A stretch of 64,000 nt of DNA from Parasponia andersonii (Eukaryota; Streptophyta; Magnoliopsida; Rosales; Cannabaceae), in NCBI GenBank assembly GCA_002914805.1, contig JXTB01000042.1, positions 1,367,429 through 1,431,428 of the forward strand. Reading direction: 5' to 3'. The position numbers and the translations under genes are program-made. How positions within the stretch are numbered: position 1 is the first letter of the stretch; the number at the start of each line of letters is the position of its first letter. Under the pieces are notes generated by a model that saw nothing but the letters and a program-made list of their open reading frames with translations, was not told the origin of the DNA and did no database searches. Positions 25,180-36,541 of the stretch are shown here, one piece after another.

Positions 25180-25819
25180 TTCTTGACTAAAAACATTTTT
25201 ATTACTCAGTTGTTTCTTACTTGTTACTAGAAATGGTAAATGACTTATGTCATTGTACTTTTATTGTAATATCTAATCTTTGGACTTAACTATCTTGTGT
25301 GACATAACACAAGGGTATTAATTTCTATTTGAGATCCTATTAGAGTCTTTGAACTCAGCAATTACTTAGAACTGAGTTCTAGATGCAGTCAAATGGGATT
25401 GTCCTAGTGTGCTATTGATTAGATATAATCAGGAGGACGATATTATATGCATTGACATTTGATCTACTACTCTAGTTTAGTATCTAACAATTAGCTCAGA
25501 TTATAAAAGTCTTGTATTTTTGACTTCTAGTCTTGATTATCATTGCTACTTTTATGACTAATACTAACTTGGAGCGATCATTTCCAATCTCTTGTATCCA
25601 GATCTTATGCCTATAGATAAGCCATCTTATTTATCATTGTGTACCTCCTTATCTCATACTATTGTACGACATCGATATGCTGGCTTAATTTTAACGCCAG
25701 AGATGAAGTTCATGTTTCACATTTCTCGATGTTTCACATTTCTCGATTGACTTAGTCTTTAGTTTGATACTTGTTAGCTCCACAACCAATGGTTTGCTTT
25801 CTTTCAAATGGCTATTCTA
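25180..25819 (+). other. Right part of the copy 1 interior, no coding
   Basis: Blocks such as AAATGGTAAATGACTTATGT and ACGATATTATA...CATTTGATCT...CTACTCTAGTT match the minus strand of 51600-52330. This shows the two elements share an ancestor. No open frame or domain is visible. Confidence 0.75.
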
Positions 25820-28200
25820 TGACATCCCACTTATCTTCTAGTTTATCCCATTTTATTTTATTATTAATTTATTATTTTATCTTTATCTAAAATAAGTGGT
25901 AAGACTCACATTTAAAAAAAAAAAAAAACACCCACACACTCTCTCCTTCCCCTCTCTTTCTCTCGTTCTCCCTAGGCAAAACCAGAAGGAAAAAAAAAAG
26001 ATCCAGATCTATCCCTCTCCATCTCACGACCTCCCCTATTAACTCACTCATCTCTCCCTTACTTCAGCTACTAAATTAGGCAATTTCAGGTCATTTGAAA
26101 AATGCTCAGCTTGTGTACCACCACCTCCCATCGACGCTGACGTTGTCCTCATGCTCGGAGCCACCGCACAAGATGTGGAGAAGTGAGGGAGCTCGCTTCC
26201 TCACAGGAATCTAGTTGCCACGGGTCTCGAGAAGCCATCCTAGTCGCCAACTCGACTTGTCTAGGCCAGCATCGAGCTTCTTCAGCCTCCAGCCACCGCG
26301 AGACGCTGCTCACCAGAAATGGCGAGTTTTCTTAAGTTTGGCCATTTCTCGAATTTGCAACATTGATATTCTTGTGATAACTTTCATAAAAGTCGTGTAC
26401 TTGAGGTTTTTATGATTAAGAGCGGCATGAATAAGCAATGGAGAGGCTATGTTGATAGATTTAAGGATCAGATCTAATTTTAGAATGTTTTTCAAATTAA
26501 AAACTGGTACTTTTCTAATTATTTTGAAAAAAAATAATATTTTTGTAATTATATTTTGAAATAATTATTTTGGTCATGAAACTTATATTGGGGTAAAAGA
26601 GAAGGTTGAGACACGAATAAATACAGTGGTTTTGTATTAAATAAAAATCTAGAAGCAGAAAAATTTTCAATTTAAAAAAATAGTATTTTTCTAAATGTTT
26701 ATAAAAATAGTATTTTTGTAACATTCGGATTTTAAACCCCATTTAAGGCTCGGGACCTTAAAACTAAATTTTGACTTCGAATTTAGACTCTGTGAAATCG
26801 AAAGATAAATTTTAATATAAAATATGACTGTTTCAAAGTGGCACAAAAATCTAGGCACATGGCTCATGAATAGTGTTATTTTACGTGCCATAGGCCCAGT
26901 CTCACTTCGAGACTCACTTTTGACAAATTATATGTATAATCTAGCATTTTTGAGTGCTTTGATTTCAGTGGTTATTTCTATTTCTTAATTTGAAACTCAA
27001 TTACAAAAGTCATTTTTTCAAGTAAGCTTACTAGAATCCCAAAACAACCGTTCAAGGACCTAGGTGACTAACAAGAGATTTTTCGAGTGTCATTAGTTTT
27101 GTATAGGTATCATCTCAAGGTAGGGGTTCAATTACATGGTTTTATACTTGTTATGATTTATAATTACATTATAATTTATTTATAAAAAATCATGAATTTA
27201 ACGACGATTGATAAATTGTTGAAACACATTAGATTATACTGGAATTGGACTGTGTGGAATTTTATACATATTTTAAAAATATGATTATAGGGTAATATAG
27301 TGGTGTACTACCCATATTATAGTAAATCCCAAAATAATGCTAAGTAGTATTTTTAAAACATTGTTTGGTGAATATTTTGGATAGTTATTGCATATCCTAG
27401 ACCCATGCGCAGATTTTTGGTTGACATACCTCCGAATATTATCAGGATACCGAGTACCTTTGGTAATGGGTATTACAGGGCTGTGATGGGAGGATGAAAG
27501 CTCACTCATTTACATTGATTGATATATGATATGTACAATCATGTATTTTTGGTATTGGTTTTGAATATGTGATTATTCTAGATAGTAATTATTTTGTAAA
27601 CTTGATTTATAAATGGATTTAAAAGTATTAACCATGCAGGTTTAGTAAATTTGCTTCCATTCAAAAATGTAATTGAATTTCTAGCGAGCATGTGAATGCT
27701 CACTCCTCTACTTCTCCTACTTTTAGGTATTTGTCTACCTTGTACTTGCATTTCTATTCCTATTTCCTAGCGGGTATCTATACTCTGTTTACTTTCTTTC
27801 CTAGTTCAAATATTTAGCCAAGATTAGTAAATCTACTAAGTATGTGTATGAAGATAGTTTTATTATTAATTTGAAAAGTTGAAACTTGAAGTAATTTTAT
27901 GTAAATTATTTTGCACATTGGACTAAATTTTTCAGTTTGACTCAATTTACTAAAATTTTATAATTTCTCAACAAGTATTCAAATGAGATAGGTGGAAATT
28001 TTCTTGAAATTTATCTGATATTTTTCTTAAGTAATTTAAAACTAATAAGAATTATAATAATTATAGAATTCATAATGATTTAAGGACTAAAACAAAATTA
28101 TCTAATATTTGATTTCTCCTTAATTTCATAAAATTAATATTTTATAATATTTTTATTTAAAATTACTAAAAATTACCGTTTTTGATTTACGGTCGTAACA
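25820..28200 (+). repeat. 3' LTR of non-coding element copy 1
   Basis: It aligns with the 5' LTR from about 25840 to GGTCGTAACA at 28200, next to the TAACC target duplication. The exact start is uncertain by about 20 bases (TGACATCCC at 25820 or TTTATCCCA at 25843). Relative to the 5' LTR it has a deletion of about 115 bases near 27400 and many substitutions, so insertion was not recent. Confidence 0.82.
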
Positions 28201-28379
28201 TAACCCATGGACAATGCCGTAGAGCAAAACCTACGAAGAAAAGTCTAGGAAAGAATATGCTGCCTTGCAAAACCCCATTACCTAAAACGATAAAATGGAA
28301 GAAAAGGACTTGTCCCTATTGAGAAATAAAAAATTAGGACAACAAGCCTAAAGTTATGTGAGGCAATCGGCTAGCCAAG

Positions 28380-28520
28380 CAGTCCCTAGCATTGGCACAT
28401 AGACCATAACTAGCCATACAGTCGGCTACTTAATTAATTACTCTCTAAATGTATGCGAAAAACACAACTCATTCTGTGTAAACACAAACCGCAGGCACTG
28501 TTTAATCTCAAGGAAGATTA
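28380..28520 (-). pseudogene. RNase H-like fragment of a LINE-type element
   Basis: The minus strand reads FLEIKQCLRFVFTQNELCF and HTFRE in one frame, then ADCMASYGLC in another. This matches the end of plant LINE-type RNase H domains, where an R-E-x-N-x-V-A-D-x-x-A pattern is usual. A frameshift and stops lie between the two parts. The fragment is short and the call rests on motif resemblance only. Confidence 0.4.
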
Positions 28521-28891
28521 ATTTATACACTTTGCTTTATTAGCTGGTTGGATTACAAAAGAAGAATTGCTCTCAGGCCAAGTATAATATTCGTAATGAA
28601 AATGTAATATTATAAAAGAAATTAAGGCTTTAAAACCCTATGTTCAAGCAGCTACATAGCAAGCCCTATAACAACACATACATATATATATAAATATATA
28701 TGCTTGGCTGACTATATAGATTTAGGCTCACTTCGATTCTAATGAAGAATCACTACCGTCATTTAACACCATTTGAAGTACTTACCGAGTACCATTTCTT
28801 TAGTACTTATCTAGTATGTAAAATAAATCAGTCTTTTTTCAAAACAAATATATAAATAAATAAATAAAAGAGATTAATCAAATATCAGCTT

Positions 28892-31800
28892 TCACTCGAG
28901 GTTGCGCTTGAGCAGCAGGAAGAGTCCAATAGCAATACTTCCATCGTCGGCAGAAATTGGGGAGCGACCTGCTATTTTCTTGGAGTAACGATCGAAGAGC
29001 TGTTCTATAATTTGGTCACCGAACTGGCTATTGATAATGCTCTCGAATCCAGCTCTACATTCTTCCGGAGTGACCAATGGACGAAGCTTCCGAGGTTGCT
29101 CTTCCAATCTCAGTATTTCGAAACATTTATTTTTATGTACTATCCTACTTATCTCCTCCGGTGATGGGCTGAAGATGGGCAAGTTGAACGAGTCGATTTT
29201 TTCGTGGCATATTATTCCCTGCACAAGTTAAACCACTATAAGTATAAATGGTCTTGTTTTGAGGGACAATCCTGGAACATTCCCACAGCGGAAGTACTTA
29301 GATGGTCCTGTGGTAGTGAAGTCTCATTTTTTTAAAAAAAAAAAATCTATATATAAATATCAAACACTTTTAAAAAAGCAATAATCAATTATTTTCACCA
29401 AAAACCAATAATACACTAATATGGTCATTTAAAAGAAAAAAGAAAAGGAAAAAGAATTAATAGGGTCTATTTAAGTTGTCACAAAAATGAATTTTATTGA
29501 TCATGGAATTCGAAATACATAATTAAAACTAATTTGCCACAAAAGATATATATATATATATATATAATGCTAGATGTACTAAATTTTTAATAAAAGATAC
29601 GTAGTATTTGAATTGGCATTATTTAATTAATCACAAATAAATTAATCATATTCACTAATTAAATACTATCAACTCACGTACTATGTATTGGTATTAAAAA
29701 TTTGATAAAAAATTTGCTACAAATAGCATTATCTATATATATATATATAAAAAGCCACCAATTAGCCCCATCTTTTCCTCTCCGAAAAAAATAAAATAAA
29801 AGTTTTGCTACAAATAGCATTATCTATATATATATATATATAGCCACCAATTAGCCCCATCTTTTCCTCTCCGAAAAAAATAAAATAAAAGTAAATCCCC
29901 AATACTTATTGATTGTTCGTTGTTTTTCTTAACTAAATTAAAAGGTATTCCAACTTAAAATCTCTGTTAAATACCATCTTGAAGGCTCGAATCACGTACA
30001 TTATCTTGTCATCAAATTTTAAAAAGGTGTAAATACATAATTAGCTATTTGCCTATTAATTTCCTCCAATCTCTTAACTTACGTTTTATCAAAATTATGC
30101 AGCTCAACAGGCAGTACTACATTTTACATACCTCATTAGCCATATCTACAAGGCTAGACTCCAGAGGTTCAAAAAGAGGACCAAGCGATGACTGCACTGG
30201 CGATGTCCCATCTTCTCGGCCGGACATCAGAATCACCATCAGCCCGCCGGGAGCGAGCTCTTCCGCTCGAGCGCTAAGAAATTTCTCCATATCCTCTTGA
30301 TACTGATGCTTATAAGCCTCACCAACCTCCTTCCCGGCATTGGCATAGAAAATTCTGCCTTTGTTATACGCTGGGGAACTCGAGTCTCCGAGCTCCCTCG
30401 GAACCCTAGATAGCCACTGCAGCGCGTGGGACGAGTAGGCGAAGTTCAGCGAAGCCCTCGGAAACAGCCTGTCGTGGAATGAGCCTGGCGCGGAGGCAGC
30501 GAAGTATCTCCGTTCCTTGGGAAGGTTGGCGAAGAGAAAGTTGAAGTCGTTGGAGACGTGGTCGCTGAAGTAGACTTGGAATTCAGGGAGTGTCAAGGAA
30601 CCATCATGGGAATATTTGATTTGGTAGGTTTTGGATACGGCTTCGATAATGGTGTCGATGGCGATGAACGTGTTTGGGCCGGTGGAGCAGCCGAAGTCGG
30701 CGATCCGGAATGAGTTTGAAACGGGGCAGAGATTCTGCTTGATGTCTAGGTTTTCTGTTATGGCGGCCACCAGCATTTCCTTGACATTTTCAGCTGCTTC
30801 TTTCTGTAGATCAATTACGCCAAAAAAAAAAAATTATCAATAGAAATGCAAATAAATAATGAACAATATGAGTGAGCATATATTTTAATCAATTTTATGG
30901 GACTCACTAGTCTTATAAGCTCAAATCAACTTTTTATGAAGAAATATTACTATTGCATAAAAGAGAAATCTTTTTTTTTTTGGACATTTCTAGTTATTCC
31001 TTAGAATTATTGGAACGATTTATATTCCAAGTGATGGATTGGGAATTGGGATAATGTTACAGTTTGCAAACATTGAAGAATTAACTTATCATTACCGAAA
31101 ATTTAGGAGTTCAGCACAATTTTATGTAAGTTTAATTAATATATATATATATATATACTAGAAGTGAAAAAGTCAAAATTAATCGAGCTTTGCTAAGCAA
31201 TATTGCCCTTTTTTGTGGCACTAAGGTCACCGAATTCTTTAATTAGTGACCATTTAGTTGTTTAACTGAATAAATGACAAGAAAAGTTCCCGAATAAACC
31301 AATTAGTGATAAGTCTTTTTTTTTGGGTTAAAAATTATTTAATACTATTAAAAATTAGACCAAAAACCAGGCTAGGTGCAATTAAATTAAAACCCTATTC
31401 TTTCAGATATGCAGACAATTTTTTAAGATTTGAGAATGTCTCTTATTTCTTTCTAAAAATTCACAATTTAACAAAAGAAGACCTTATCGTTACTAATTGG
31501 TTAATTTGGAAACTTTTCTAGTCATTTATTTAGTTCATGGACTAAATAGTTACGATATAAGAAATTAAGACTTTTTTACAAACCTTTTTTTTTTCACTTC
31601 AAAAGAAAAATATTGTCCCCGTTTTCTCTCAATTTTACGAAAGAACCATAAAGGTTCCCGAATAAGACTATAAAATTCGAATTTCTAAAAGAAGCGTGTA
31701 AAATTAAAGGCATTGCCTTTAAGAGTAATAATAAGAATAGTAAAAATATTCATATGAATGACAGTAATTATAATCATGTTTGAAAGAGTATTGATCCCTT

Positions 31801-31933
31801 TGAAGTATGTTACATTACTTTGAGTTTTATCTATACGTCTACGATTCTACATATACATATATACCTGTGGGTTGGAATTCTTGGCGTAACTGTATGGGCC
31901 ATCTCCTCCAGTCATAGGAAATGATTCTTCCAT
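28892..31933 (-). CDS. SABATH-B: complete SABATH-family methyltransferase, 3 exons, 355 aa
   Basis: Exons are 31865-31933 (23 codons), 30132-30803 (224 codons) and 28892-29218 (108 codons plus TGA). All junctions are phase 0 with GT-AG introns (CAG|GTATAT, CTACAG; GAG|GTATGT, TGTGCAG). Exon 1 has MTGGDGPYSYAKNSNPQ, with the Tyr and Gln used for SAM and carboxylate binding. Exon 2 has IADFGCSTGPNT (SAM loop), LPEFQVYFSDH, SSHALQWLSRVP (aromatic Trp of the substrate pocket), GREDGTSPVQSSLG and FEPLESSLVDMANE. Exon 3 has KIDSFNLPIFSPSPEE and a normal C-terminus. Length is at the lower end of the 350-390 aa usual for the family. The wording is closest to the clade with farnesoic and loganic acid methyltransferases, but the substrate cannot be inferred. 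It has no stop or frameshift and is probably functional. Confidence 0.96.
29567..29735. mobile_element. MITE in SABATH-B intron 2
   Basis: AATGCTAGATGTACTAAATT on the left and AAATTTGCTACAAATAGCATT on the right form an imperfect inverted repeat of about 45 bases per arm, in an AT-rich element of about 170 bp. Related ends are found at 3150-3227 and 60450-60602. The TA at both edges would suit a Stowaway-like origin, which is inference. Confidence 0.6.
29713..29892. repeat. 91-bp near-perfect tandem duplication in SABATH-B intron 2
   Basis: The unit from TTTGCTACAAATAGCATT through the AT run, AGCCACCAATTAGCCCCATC and the AAATAAAATAAAAGT end occurs at 29713-29803 and again at 29804-29892. The copies differ almost only in the AT-repeat length. 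It includes the right end of the MITE, so duplication followed MITE insertion. Confidence 0.9.
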
Positions 31934-31984
31934 CTTTCTCTACCCACCCAAAACGAGTTTGCTGCTTCGTTTTTCTTTAACCCA

Positions 31985-31995
31985 ATTATAAAATG
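31985..31995 (-). promoter_or_regulatory. Possible TATA box of SABATH-B
   Basis: The minus strand reads ATTTTATAATTGG about 55-60 bases upstream of the ATG. A GA/CT-rich stretch lies further up near 32050. Supported only by position and composition. Confidence 0.35.
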
Positions 31996-32305
31996 TTTGT
32001 AATGGAATTGGAAGAACTAATGAAAATGGAGTTTTAGATTTCTTTTTTCCTCCTCTCTCTCTTTTGAGAATGATCAACTCTCTTCAATTTCTCCTCTAAT
32101 ATAGGCCTAGAGGCATTAAGAATGACTTTCCCTGACCGTCCGTAAATTAAGGTTGAACAACATATCGTTAACTACATATTAACGATAGCACATTATTGTT
32201 CCTACAATTTGGCTCTGACCATTAAAAAGTTTCCAAGAGAAGGACACCACAAACTATTTTCTTACGAATTTTGCGTACATTTGTCGCGTTTTCTACCATC
32301 CATTG

Positions 32306-34281
32306 AGTAAAATCCTAAATTTTTGTAAGGGTAATTAAGTAATTTTGCTTTGAGGGCAATTTGGTAATTTTGTATTTTGAATAAATTAATAAAATCTGAA
32401 ATGAATTTGGTTTTGAATCTAATAAAGTCTAGGTGCATTTGGGGGCAAAAGTGTAAAAGAAATTTCAAACCGGGGACCAAACTGTAATTAAGGTGGGACT
32501 AAAATGAAAGAATCTTTTTAAATTGTGGCCAAAGTGGAATTTCAGAAACTTGATTTTTCGGTCGTATCAGAATGCGCCACGTGTCCCACTGCTACAGTTT
32601 TTGAAAAATTGCATTAAAACCCCCCATTTCTTCTTCTTCTCCACGGATACCCCCCAAACACCCACCGACGGAACTGTTCACCGTTCGCCGCCACCGTTCG
32701 CCGCCATGCCAGACGCGCCCGTCCGCCGTGAGCAGAAGACGCCGACGAGCCAGCGCCGGGTGTCTCCGTCGTGAACCGCCTCCTGTCGCCGGAGAAATCT
32801 CGGCCGGAAGATCGCGCCGCCGGATCGGTTTTTCGCTCGCCGTGCCGCCGTCCGACGTCCGATCACCGTGCAACCACCACCGTTGGAATCGTCTCAACTC
32901 CAGCTTTGATTTCCGACCACTCTCAGCCTCCAACTCGGCTCCGGTGAGAAGTTGAATACTGTAGCTATTTATTTTAATATTTAAATTTTGTGGTGTTTTC
33001 GTAATTATTTCGGATTTGAGTTATTTTTCTCAAAAATTTATACCACATGAAAGAGGAGTTTGAAACATGAATTTTCATGATTTTTAAGTGTTAAAACGAT
33101 ATCCGGAAGGCTGTTAATTTTCGGGATGAAAATGTGGTATTTTCCTAAATATTTTCAAAAAGTGGTATTTTTGTAATTTTCGGATTTCGAGCCCATTTAG
33201 TGTTCGGGACCTCGAAACTGAGTTCTGACTTCGAATTTGGACTCAGTGAGGTCGGGACATGAAGTTTGATATAAAATATNNNNNNNNNNNNNNNNNNNNN
33301 NNNNNNNNNNNNNNNNNNNNNNNNNNNNNNNNNNNNNNNNNNNNNNNNNNNNNNNNNNNNNNNNNNNNNNNNNNNNNNNNNNNNNNNNNNNNNNNNNNNN
33401 NNNNNNNNNNNNNNNNNNNNNNNNNNNNNNNNNNNNNNNNNNNNNNNNNNNNNNNNNNNNNNNNNNNNNNNNNNNNNNNNNNNNNNNNNNNNNNNNNNNN
33501 NNNNNNNNNNNNNNNNNNNNNNNNNNNNNNNNNNNNNNNNNNNNNNNNNNNNNNNNNNNNNNNNNNNNNNNNNNNNNNNNNNNNNNNNNNNNNNNNNNNN
33601 NNNNNNNNNNNNNNNNNNNNNNNNNNNNNNNNNNNNNNNNNNNNNNNNNNNNNNNNNNNNNNNNNNNNNNNNNNNNNNNNNNNNNNNNNNNNNNNNNNNN
33701 NNNNNNNNNNNNNNNNNNNNNNNNNNNNNNNNNNNNNNNNNNNNNNNNNNNNNNNNNNNNNNNNNNNNNNNNNNNNNNNNNNNNNNNNNNNNNNNNNNNN
33801 NNNNNNNNNNNNNNNNNNNNNNNNNNNNNNNNNNNNNNNNNNNNNNNNNNGTGTGGCTTGGCAAGCATGTTTGGTGTATGCTTGCAGTTCCGATCATCTT
33901 CATTGGTTGGTTCATACTCTGTATCATTTTCTCTAAGTCAAATTCATTTAGCCATACGTAATATATTTACTGAGTGGATGTATGAGGATGATTTCAATAT
34001 TTAATCGAGTACTCTGATATAAAAATGATTTTATGAAAATTATGGGCCTATAGTTTAAAATTGAATACTGTCATTAAATTTAATAATTTAAATAAAAGGT
34101 TTCAAAAATTTACTATTGATCATTTCTCGAGTTGGTCCAATATTAAAATTTACTTACTCTTGAGGACTAAAATTTAAATTTTAAGTACTCGACTTTTTCT
34201 GAAAATTTTGGGAATTTTTGTTTATCACTGTTTTCACTTAAATTTACTAAAAGTCATGGCCTTAGATTTTCGGTCGTGACA
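32306..34281 (+). mobile_element. Solo LTR-2 (Ty3/gypsy-like), upstream of SABATH-B
   Basis: The element starts AGTAAAATCCTAAA (TG decayed), ends TCGGTCGTGACA and is flanked by perfect CATTG target repeats (32301-32305, 34282-34286). It matches the LTR of the inverted element at 55567-57878. A GC-rich island lies at 32630-32950. An N gap (33280-33850) hides part of its middle, so its true length is unknown. The overlapping open frames at 32523-32955 come from the GC island and are not genes. Its left edge is about 370 bp upstream of the SABATH-B ATG. Confidence 0.9.
33280..33850. other. Assembly gap (571 N)
   Basis: An uninterrupted run of N inside solo LTR-2. The three open frames spanning it (33145-33936) are artefacts of the N run. 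Confidence 1.
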
Positions 34282-34384
34282 CATTGGATTGGGACGCCAC
34301 GTGAATAGAAAATCCTAATTAATTGAGCAAACGCTTCTCTCTACAGCAACCCTTATATCGTACATCGATCTTTTAAAGGACTAG

Positions 34385-36541
34385 TGTAAAATCTGAAAAT
34401 TTTTAGAGGCAAATTCGACATTTTATGGCTGAATGGCATAATTGTAATTTTTTAATTTTTGGAATAAAACAATCAACATATCGGAATTTAAGAATTAGGT
34501 ACTACAGTATTACAAATTGCATAAAAAGACCTCGGATTATATTTCTTCTTCATGAGAAGTCCTTGAGAGCACAAAAAGCCTAGAACTATCAAGTCTCACC
34601 GCCGCCACATGATGCTACCACTGGACCCACGTGTCATCCTGTGCAAAAGAGGACTCGCCGATGAAGAGAACCTGACCGGTTTCGCCATGTTCTGGTGGCT
34701 GAGATCGGAGACTTCAGAATTACCGCCTCCGGCTTAGTTTTCCGGTGAAAGCTCCACCGTCCAATGTTGTCTCACATTATCGCCAGCACATGCAGCTCCC
34801 TCTCATCGTCACCGACCTTCTCCAAGTGGTATCACGGCTCAACTCGCTTCCAGTGAGATTTTCACTATTTTTACCGTTTTTGCCAACTTTGTAAAAAGTG
34901 ATATTTATGTAATTATTTTAGTTACGTAATTTATTTACCTGAGGTAAATTTATGAGGTGAAAGAGGGTTAAAAATCATGAATTATTACAGTAGTAGAAAT
35001 AAAAACGATATCTAGAAGTGTGGTAAATTATAATTAGAAAAATAAGGCATTTTTCTAAATATTTAAAAAAAATGATATTTATGCAATTTTCGGATTTTGA
35101 ACTTAATTATTGCTCGGGACCTCGGAACTGAATTCTGAATTCAAATTTGGACTTAGTAAGGTCAAGATATGAATTTTAATATAGAATACCACTATATTTC
35201 GAAGTGGAACAAAAATTAGAATTTCGTGGCTCAAAATTGTACTATTCTACGTGACACAGGCTAATCCTGCACTAAGCTTTTGAAAAGGTATATATCTAAT
35301 CCAGTATTTTTGGATACTTTGAATTCAATGATAACCTCAGTTTCTCCATTTGAGGCTCTAGTAAAAAAAGATAACTTTAGTTTCTCCATTTGAGCCTCTA
35401 GTAAAAAAGTCACTTTTTTCAAGTGGACTTATCGAAATCTGGAAATTGCTCTTCAAACACTAGAGTGATCAACAAGGAGATTCTACAAGCATCTTTAGTT
35501 TGGTATTATTATCATATCAAGGTAGGGGTTCGATTACCTGATTTTATATTTGTTTTGAACTTTAATTGCATTACAATTTATTTATGAAAAATCGTAGTTT
35601 TACGATGAATTAAGAAATTGTTGTTAATTTTTAAATTATACTAGGATTGGACTATGTAGATTATTATACATATTTTTATATTATGAATATGAGGTAAAAT
35701 AACAGTGACCTGCCCATATATAGTAAATCCCAGAATAGTGCCAAGTTAGATTTTTAAAGCATAATTTAATTAATGGATACATAGTTGTTATGAACTATTA
35801 TATATTGTAAATAGTACATGATCACACACTTGAGTTCCATTATAGCATCGTAGTATTTTAGATTGCTGGTGAGTTACTACAACTCTAGTTGAGAGACCTA
35901 GACCATTGCACAGAATTTTACTGATACGACTACGAATAATGTCATGACGCTAGGTACTCTTGTTACAAAGGTATTATAGGGCCGTGATGGGAGGATAAGA
36001 GCTCACTATTTATTTGTTAATATATGATATGTATAATGATGTGGCTTTGGATTTAGTTTTGAATATATGATTATTCTTGATACCAATAATTTATAAATGA
36101 ATTTAAAAGGTACTAACCATGTAGGTTTGAGAAATTGCATTTATTCAAAAAGGTAACTGAATTCATACTAAATATGTGAATACTCACCCTTTATTTTTCT
36201 CCTCTTAAGTAGTGCTCGGTATGATTTTAGAAACTCAGAAGAAAAATAGTGGAGAGGTAGTTACCTTTCTGAGAATTGGTAACTATGTAAAATATTTTTG
36301 TTTATTTAGTTGGCTTATTATAATACTTAAGAGTTCGTTTTACGGACTCAATCCGTATAATTATTGTGCTAGATTGTGAGACTGATGATAGTGATGCTTA
36401 GTTTGTCTAAATAAATTTCATTAAAAGTCTACGTCTAATGATGATCACAAAACTATGAGAATTTCACTTTTAAAATTATTTTTATAAATTTTTTTAAAAT
36501 AATTTTATTTTTGCTATTAGCCTAGGGTTTGGATCGTGACA
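34385..36541 (+). mobile_element. Solo LTR-3 (chromovirus-related)
   Basis: It begins TGTAAAATCTGAAA, ends GTTTGGATCGTGACA, is 2157 bp long, and has perfect ACTAG target repeats (34380-34384, 36542-36546). Its 3' part (read on the minus strand: GTTTGTC-like opening TGTCACGATCCAAACCC, CTAAGCATCA) matches the chromovirus LTRs at 7147 and 14042. A GC-rich island lies at 34590-34860. A 44-base segment is tandemly repeated near 35325-35410 (AACCTCAGTTTCTCCATTTG versus AACTTTAGTTTCTCCATTTG). It sits 98 bp from solo LTR-2. Confidence 0.93.

Larger units (their letters stand above)
20509..28200 (+). mobile_element. Non-coding LTR retrotransposon (LARD-like), copy 1, carrying a hAT fragment
   Basis: Perfect 5-bp target duplications TAACC (20504-20508 and 28201-28205) bound an element with a 5' LTR (20509-22950), a primer site (22955-22966), a short interior and a 3' LTR (about 25820-28200). 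The interior has no gag or pol similarity. Its left part (22951 to about 23560) and right part (25180-25819) match the interior of the inverted element at 51445-57878. Between them lies a 5'-truncated hAT transposase region (about 23704-25179). It is thus a large non-autonomous retrotransposon derivative that took up a DNA-transposon piece. No clear polypurine tract precedes the 3' LTR. Confidence 0.85.

Noticed and set aside
30049-30843. Plus-strand open frames (30049-30300 and 30631-30843)
   Set aside because: They are antisense shadows of SABATH-B exon 2.
32523-32955. Four overlapping Arg/Pro-rich frames on both strands
   Set aside because: Composition artefacts of the GC island in solo LTR-2; no domain, and frames overlap on both strands.
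33145-33936. Three long open frames
   Set aside because: They consist mostly of the N gap translated as unknown residues.
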